A stretch of 64,000 bases of DNA, from the NCBI RefSeq assembly GCF_000715075.1, contig NC_134097.1:69721190-69785189 (forward strand), given 5' to 3'. The notes beneath the pieces are model-generated. The model saw only the letters and a program-made list of their open reading frames with translations. It did not search any database and was not told the origin of the DNA. The position numbers were made by a program, and so were the translations under genes. The stretch is from Nicotiana tabacum. Its lineage: Eukaryota > Streptophyta > Magnoliopsida > Solanales > Solanaceae. Shown piece by piece: positions 57,960-64,000 of the stretch (position 1 is the stretch's first letter; the number at the start of each line of letters is the position of its first letter).

Positions 57960-58144
57960 ACTATGTTCATAAGAGTCGTGAGTCATAAGCCGGTTTATTA
58001 GAGTCTTGCGGATCGGTACAGATACGTCTATACTTATCTTCAAGAGGCTATGGAACTGTTAGAAAAATTCTACTTTATTTGATTCCCTGTCGTGCAAGAT
58101 TATTGATTTCGAAATTCAAAACATCTGTCTTCTATTCTCTCAAG

Positions 58145-59425
58145 ATGGTGAGGACACGTGCTACCGAAGATGACTAGGCACCCACGCCCCTTGCTTGAGC
58201 CACCGGAGGCTGGGTAGAGGCCGGGGACGAGCATCTGGTGCAGCCAGAGCACCCTGACGAGCTACTATAGAGGAGCCACCAGTAGCTCCAGTTGGAGCGT
58301 AGGCACCTGATATGCCTGCTACTACTACTACTACTACTCCAGCTCTCCAGGAGACCCTTGCACCATTCATGAGCATGTACAACACTTTCAGGCAGGTTTT
58401 ATTCCCCTTGGTGCAGCTACATCTCAGGCCGGGGAGGAGCACAGACTCCCACCTCCCATACCCCAGAGCAGCGAGTTTAGGTTGAGCAGATTCCAAAGGT
58501 TATACTTGTACCACCTGTAGCTCCAGTTCAACCCGAGGGTAGGGCAGTAGTCTTAGAAGAGGAGCAGCGGAGACTTGAGAGGTATAATAAGTATGATCCG
58601 TTTACCAAGAATGTTGACCAAAGTCAACTTTATTCAATTTTAAAAGCCAATTTCCTTATTTTACTTAGTTTTCACATAAAATCTTTTTGGAAATATGCTT
58701 GAACTGCACACACATATCGAGGTGAGACAAAAAGAGGTTTTAAGGCCTTGGAATATAGAATTTACTTGTAACGGAAGTGATGACCTTTTGGGTCATCACA
58801 GGCGCACAGAGTTTGAGCAGTTGCGCCAGGGTACTATGACTATTTCAGAGTATGCAGTCCATTTTAGTGACTTGGCTAGACATGCACCGGCCTTGGTTTC
58901 TACAGTTCGAGAGAGGGTTCGCTGGTTTATTGAGGGGCTCATTCCAGAATCAGGTCTAGCATGGCCCGGGAGTTAGAGATGGATATCACATATCAACATG
59001 TGGTGAGTATTCCTAGGAGATTATATGGCATGTATGCTCGAGATAGGGAGGAGAGAGAGGCCGAGAGGTCTCGAGAGTCGGGCTATTATTCTAGTGCCCG
59101 TACCCCAGATGCAGTTCATCATGGTAGGGGTTATGTGAGTCGTGCCATTCATTCAGCTCTTCCAATCGCTAGTGGTATTCCAACTCCTCCTAGACCTCAT
59201 GAGCCTTATTATGCACCTTTGGTATCTAGTGTGCCTCCTGCATGGGGTGCTTTTAGTGGTCAGTCTAGCAGACCTGGCCCGAGCCGGTCACAACTGTCAT
59301 GTCCTCCTAGAGTTTGTTTTGAGTGTGGCGACACTCATCATATGGTGAGGGATTGCCCCAGTATTAGGAGGGGTGCGCCTCCATAGACTTCTCAGCCACA
59401 ACGTGCTCCATAGGGTTCTCAGGCT
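58145..59425 (+). pseudogene. G2 gag with CCHC knuckle (broken, with a foreign segment)
   Basis: ATG 58145-58147 begins MVRTRATEDD and hits TAG at 58175-58177. The N-terminal part is readable in pieces to about 58610. At about 58612-58802 an unrelated AT-rich stretch of about 190 bp replaces the expected middle of gag. The gag fold resumes at about 58806 (REQLRQ-type block, YAVHFSDLARHAPALVSTVRERVRWFIEGL). A knuckle CFECGDTHHMVRDC lies near 59320-59360. TAG codons at 59384-59386 and 59411-59413 stand where glutamines are expected. The capsid core is therefore partly missing. Confidence 0.75.
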
Positions 59426-60262
59426 ATGATTACAACACTAGCTGCCACCCCACCTGCTCAGCTAGCTAGAGGTGGAGGTCAGGGAGGTAGAGGTCGCCCT
59501 AGAGACGAAGGACAAGCCAGATGCTATGCCCTTTCTGCTCGTACAGAGGCTGTTGCTTCTGATTCTGTCATTACAGGTATTGTCCCAGTCTGTCATAGAG
59601 ATGCATCGGTTCTATGCGATCCAAGCTCCATTTGTTCTTATGTGTCATCTTATTTTGCCCCATATTGGGGTGTATCTCGGGATTCTTTGAGTTCCCCTAT
59701 TTATGTGTCTACTCTTGTGGGAGATTCTCTTGTTGTGGACCGCGTGTATCGGTCGTGTTTGATTGCTCTTAGTGGTTTTGAGACCAGAGCCGATTTATTA
59801 TTGCTCAACATGGTAGACTTTGATATTATTTTAGGCATGGACTGGTTGTCGCCCCATTATGCTACTCTTGATTGTCACGCTAAGACCGTGATGCTAGCTA
59901 TTCTAGGTTTACCACGATTAGAGTGGAGGTGTACCTTAGATTTCACTCCCAGCAGAGTTATTTCATTTCTTAAAGCTCAACGAATGGTTGAGAAGGGGTG
60001 TAATGCATATCTAGCCTATGTGAGAGATGTTAGTGTTGATACTCCTACAGTTGATTCAGTCCCAGTAGTGAGGGATTTCCCTGATGTGTTTCCAGTTGAT
60101 ATTCCGGGCATTCCTACCGATAGAGATATTGATTTGTTGTCGGGCACTCAACCCATCTCTATTCCTCCTTATCATATGGCCCCTCCTGATTTGAAGGAGT
60201 TGAAGGAACAATTACATGATTTGCTTGATAAAGGCTTTATTCGGCCCAGTGTGTCACCTTAG
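59426..60262 (+). pseudogene. G2 protease and RT leader (open, 278 codons)
   Basis: This is the longest open G2 frame. ASVLCDPSSICSYVSSYFAPYW is the active-site region with D-P-S-S, where D-P-G-S is usual, so the catalytic Asp is kept but the glycine has changed. VDFDIILGMDWLSPHYATLDCHAKT is the RVP_2 signature. The RT linker follows ([50 protein letters not shown]). It ends in TAG at about 60260-60262, where tryptophan is expected. The first ATG (59426) lies in the gag-pol frame and is unlikely to be a native start. Confidence 0.8.
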
Positions 60263-62658
60263 GGTGCTCTTGTCTTGTTTGTGGAGAAAAAGGATGGTTC
60301 TATGCATACGTGCATTGATTATCGCTAGTTGAACAAAGTTACAGCTAAGAACCGGTATCCTTTGCCTAGTATTGATGACGTGTTTGATTAGTTATAGGGT
60401 GCCTGAGTATTTTCCAAGATTGATTTGCGTTCAGGTTATTATTAGTTGAAGATTCGGGAGCTAGATATCCCGAAGACTATTTTCAGGTCTCGGTATGGTC
60501 ATTACGAGTTCCTTGTTATGTCATTTGGGCTGACCAACGCCCCAACAACATTTATGCATTTGATACATAATGTATTCTGGCCATATTTTTACTCATTCAT
60601 CATTGTCTTTATTGATGACATTCTGGTATACTCCTAGAGTCGGGAAGATCATGAGCAACACCTGAGGACAATGCTTCAGACCTTGAGAGAAAAGAAATTA
60701 TATGTAAAGTTCTCAAAATGTGAGTTCTGATTAGATTACATGGCATTCTTGGGTCATGTGGTATCGAGTGAAGGGATCAAGGTGGATACGAAGAAAGTGG
60801 AAGCAGTGCAGAGTTGGCCCAGATCATCCTCAGCTACGGAAATTCAGAGTTTCCTTGGTTTGGCGGGGTATTACCGTCGATTTGTTGAGGGATTTTCATA
60901 TATTGCAGCACCCATGACCAGGCTGACCTAGAAGGGTGCTCCGTTCAGGTGGGCGGAAGAGTGTGAGAAGATATTTCAGAAGCTCAAGATAGCTTTGACT
61001 ACAACCCAGTATTGTTATTGCCTTTAGGTTTAGGGGTCTTATACGGTTTATTGTGATGCGTCGTGAGTTGGCCTTGACGTAGTGTTGATTCAGGACTTTA
61101 GGGTGATTGCCTATACGTCTAGACAACTGAAGGTGCATGAAAAGAACTATCCTGTCCATGACCTTAAGCTAGTAGCTATTGTTCATTCCTTGAAGATTTG
61201 GAGGCACTATTTGTACGGTCTTCCTTGTGAGATCTACACTAATCATAAGAGATTGCAGCATTTATTCAAGCAGAAGGATCTTAATCTGTGTCACAGGAGG
61301 TGGTTGGAGCCGCTTAAGGATTATGATATCACCATTTTGTACCATCCGGGGAAGGCCAATGTAGTGGCCGATGCTTTGAGTCGCCGGGCAGAGAGTTTGG
61401 CTTATCTACTAGCAGCAGAGAGGCCCATGGCATTGGATGTTCAGGCCTTAGCCAGCCAATTTGTGAGATTGGATATTTCGTAGCCTAGCCGAGTATTGGC
61501 TTGTGTGGTCTCCCGGTCTTCTCTTTATGATCGTATCAGGGAGCGTCAGTATGATGACCCCCATCTGCTTGTCCTTAAGGACACGGTTCAGCACAGTGAT
61601 GCTAAAGAGGTTACTATTGGGGATGATGGGGCATTGAGGATACATGGCATGCTATGTGTGCCTAATGTAGATGGTTTGGGTGAGTTAATTCTTCAGGAGG
61701 CTCATAGCTCGTGGTACTCTATTCATCCGGGTTCCGCAAAGATGTACCAGGACTTGAGGCATCATTATTGGTGGCGTAGGATGAAGAAAGACATAGTGGA
61801 GTATGTTGCTCGGTGTCTAAATTACTAGCAGGTGAAGTATGAGCATCAACGACTGGGTGGGTTGCTTCAAAAGTTAGAGATTCCGGAGTGGAAATGTGAG
61901 CGAATCACTTAGACTTTGTTGCTGGACTCCCAAAGACTCAACGGATGTTTAATACAGTTTGGGTGATTGTGGATAGGCTAACCAAGTCAACTCATTTCCT
62001 TCCTGTGATGACTACCTATTCTTCCGAGCAGTTGGCTCGAGTTTATATTCGTGAGATTGTCAGATTTCATGGCGTGCCGATATCTATCATCTCTGACCAA
62101 GGTATGTAGTTTACTTCACAGTTGTGGAGAGCCGTACAATAGGAGTTGGGTACTCGGGTGGAGTTGAGCACAACATTTCACCCACAGACGGACGGACAGT
62201 CCGAGCGCACTATTCAGATTCTTGAGGAAATGCTCCGTGCGTGTGTGATGGAGTTTGGAGGTTCTTGGGATCAGTTCTTGCCACTTGCAGAGTTTGCCTA
62301 CAACAACAATTATCAGTCCAGCATTCAGATGGCACCATATGAGGCTCTGTATGGTATAAGATGTCGTTCCCTAGTGGGTTGGTTTGAGCCGAGCAAGGCT
62401 AGATTATTGGGCACAAACTTGGTTCAGGACGCTTTGGAGAAGGTTAAGGTGATTCGGGATAGACTTCGATCAGCCCAGTCCCGACGGAAGAGTTATGCAG
62501 ACCGAAAGGTTCGCGATGTTTCATTTATGGTTAAAGAGCGGGTCTTGCTTCGGGTTTCTCTTATGAAGGGCGTTGTGAGATTCATAAAGATGGGCAAGTT
62601 GAGCCCAAGGTTTATTAGTCCCTTTGAGGTGTTGCAGCGTCTTGGGGAGGTTGCTTAT
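60263..62658 (+). pseudogene. G2 RT, RNase H and integrase (broken; end lost)
   Basis: RT at 60263-60930 has TAG at several expected glutamines (for example 60389-60391 and 60395-60397, and 60635-60637 after FIDDILVYS). The catalytic FIDD is intact. RNase H lies at 60990-61300 ([28 protein letters not shown]). The integrase zinc region lies at 61690-61830 (H, H, C pattern), and the integrase core with FHPQTDGQSERTIQILEEML and YEALYGIRCRSLVGW at 62146-62400. The GPF/Y-like block KLSPRFISPFEVLQRLGEVAY ends at 62658. The chromodomain and 3' LTR are missing, because another element starts there. Confidence 0.85.
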
Positions 62659-64000
62659 TGATACGCTCAAATTACACTTTAATTAATAGTGTAAGGTAGT
62701 CGGTGTCAAATATAACAACTCAACAAGGTTGGGGTCGAATCCCATAGGGAATAGGTGTGAAAAGGTTACTCGAATAGTGTGTTACTTGACTAAAGTCGTA
62801 ATTCTATTCGGTTAGTAGTAACAAGAATATGAATTGAGATTGGTTTAGTGAAATAACTAATTGTGATATTGAGAGTGTAAATAATTTGATTAAATAAACC
62901 AAGGTTGTGTCCCCTTCAATGAAGTGTACTGCTATCGGTGTTAATATGATATATTTCTAATGGAAGGTTATTTTGATATGCAAATGATTTCTAAATGACT
63001 ACCCAATATTTTCCAATAGTTGGGTAGTATTTCCTATTTACGATTTTTCTAAATATAAAAGAGTTGCAATTAAGAATAATCAATATATGCCAAATAAAAT
63101 CCACTTATTCCTAAGCGATTCTATTAAACAATGTTTAAAGCCTTGAGTCTTTGATATTTAATTCTACCAAATTCCAACCCACTTTCCCAAGCAAAGTAAG
63201 AATTTAATGGCACTTGTTAATGTTTGCAACCACCAACAATAACTGAAGAATGAGAAGTAAATAAATATCAACCAACCATTATACATATATTCAATGTTAA
63301 ACACCCATTAACATAACAGCCACTTAGGGTCCACAACCTTAGTATTTAAAGTTAGCTACATATACTAAAATACAAAAGAAAGAGAATATTTAATGCCATA
63401 AAGCTTACAAAGTGAAAGATTCTTGACCCAAAAGCTTCCAAAAGAGAGGAAAATTAAAGCCTTGTATTGTAGCTCCAAAATCAGATAAGATGCCCCTACA
63501 AAACCCCAATAAATCTATTTATAGTGGGTCAAAACTCGGGACAAATGTTGGACAAAAATACCCTTTCCGGTAAAATATGCGACCGCATATCTGACGTATA
63601 ACAGACATACGATCCGCATTCTTGACATAACCATCACATCTTCAAACCCTAGTTTTCAGGCCTTCATTGCATTGATGTTTTGCAGTCCGCATTGCAGATC
63701 TGCGATCGCATTTCGCGTCGCATTTTCTTCTTTCAGAAATCTTCATGTGGAGTTTGCGATCCACTATGCGGCTTGCAAACAGGTTATGCGATCGCAGATT
63801 GGACCGCATTTCTTGCATTGGACTTTGCCCAGAAATCTGTTGTGGTTTGCGATTCCCTTGTGCATTCTGTGGCTCGCATGTTGGATTTGCGATCGCATAT
63901 CTACATTTGCGATGCCTTTTTGTTCTTTTCTTGTCTTTTTGTGGCTTTTTAAATTCATTTCCATGCTCTTAAGTACTTAAACCTCATACACTGCAAAAAT
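62659..64000 (+). repeat. Start of an unidentified LTR-like element, cut by the window end
   Basis: The sequence changes abruptly from G2 integrase to TGATACGCTCAAATTACAC, with TG as its first bases, as for an LTR. The interval has AT-rich sequence and then, from about 63570, GC-rich words with GCGATCGCA and TGCGACCGCA, plus a segment of repeated GATCGCA/TGCGAT. No primer site or open frame with a domain appears before 64000. It could be a solo LTR, an LTR element continuing past the window, or another repeat. The short open frames at 63672-63980 look like low-complexity LTR sequence. Confidence 0.55.

Larger units (their letters stand above)
55214..62658 (+). mobile_element. G2: chromovirus (Tekay/Del type), truncated at its 3' end
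   Basis: A plus-strand element of the G1 family: LTR 55214-57944, primer site 57948-57959, gag, protease, RT, RNase H and integrase. It stops at 62658, inside the integrase C-terminal region, where an unrelated LTR-like sequence begins. The 3' LTR is not in the window. Stops are frequent, with many at expected CAG codons. It lies head to tail after G3. Confidence 0.85.

Noticed and set aside
58161..58496. 111-codon minus-strand open frame
   Set aside because: It is the antisense shadow of the Pro/Thr-rich G2 gag N-terminus, including an ACT-repeat run.

Overview
The window looks like a repeat-dense heterochromatic block from a flowering plant, most likely a Solanaceae species (Nicotiana is a guess). 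The evidence is the set of retrotransposon families: Tekay/Del-type chromoviruses, a Tat/Ogre element, a Sirevirus-like Copia and a Helitron remnant. I see no convincing host gene, rRNA, tRNA or CRISPR array. Almost every coding trace is a decayed transposon reading frame.

Layout. Positions 412-50978 are one nested stack of LTR retrotransposons closed by the 5-bp target duplication AGAAC (407-411 and 50979-50983). The oldest layer is G1, a minus-strand Ty3/Gypsy chromovirus (LTR 412-3214, pol and gag 3215-7441, gag N-terminus 17718-18371, broken second LTR 18498-19267 and 50006-50978). A minus-strand Copia element (7442-17712) sits inside its gag gene. A plus-strand element with 1.8-2.2 kb LTRs and no coding interior (LARD-like; 19268-22670 and 45777-50005) sits inside its right LTR. 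That element was entered by a 23.1-kb minus-strand Ogre element (22671-45776, target duplication GGGAT). Right of the stack are a Helitron helicase relic (about 51080-52250, minus), a truncated plus-strand chromovirus G3 (52341-55130), a longer one G2 (LTR 55214-57944, body to 62658), and the start of an unidentified LTR-like element (62659 to the end).

The Ogre element is the youngest-looking and best preserved. In sense order (right to left) it has LTR, a tRNA-type primer site, ORF1, gag, protease with a G-patch-like motif, a GT-AG intron of 212 bp, RT, RNase H, a second RNase H, integrase, a 4-kb 3' UTR rich in tandem repeats, and the other LTR. Its open frames are broken by only four in-frame stops and two frameshifts.

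The observations I rate highest are: (1) a short hairpin module repeated at four places in the Ogre element, before ORF1, between ORF1 and gag, after pol and before the 3' LTR, with a compensatory base change in one copy; (2) an array of about 34 monomers, each holding a back-to-back telomere/telo-box palindrome, arranged in a three-monomer higher-order pattern; (3) the in-frame Ogre intron whose donor overlaps the stop codon of the protease frame; (4) a stop-codon spectrum dominated by TAG/TGA at former CAG/CGA sites, as expected from loss of methylated cytosine, including three stops shared by G2 and G3.
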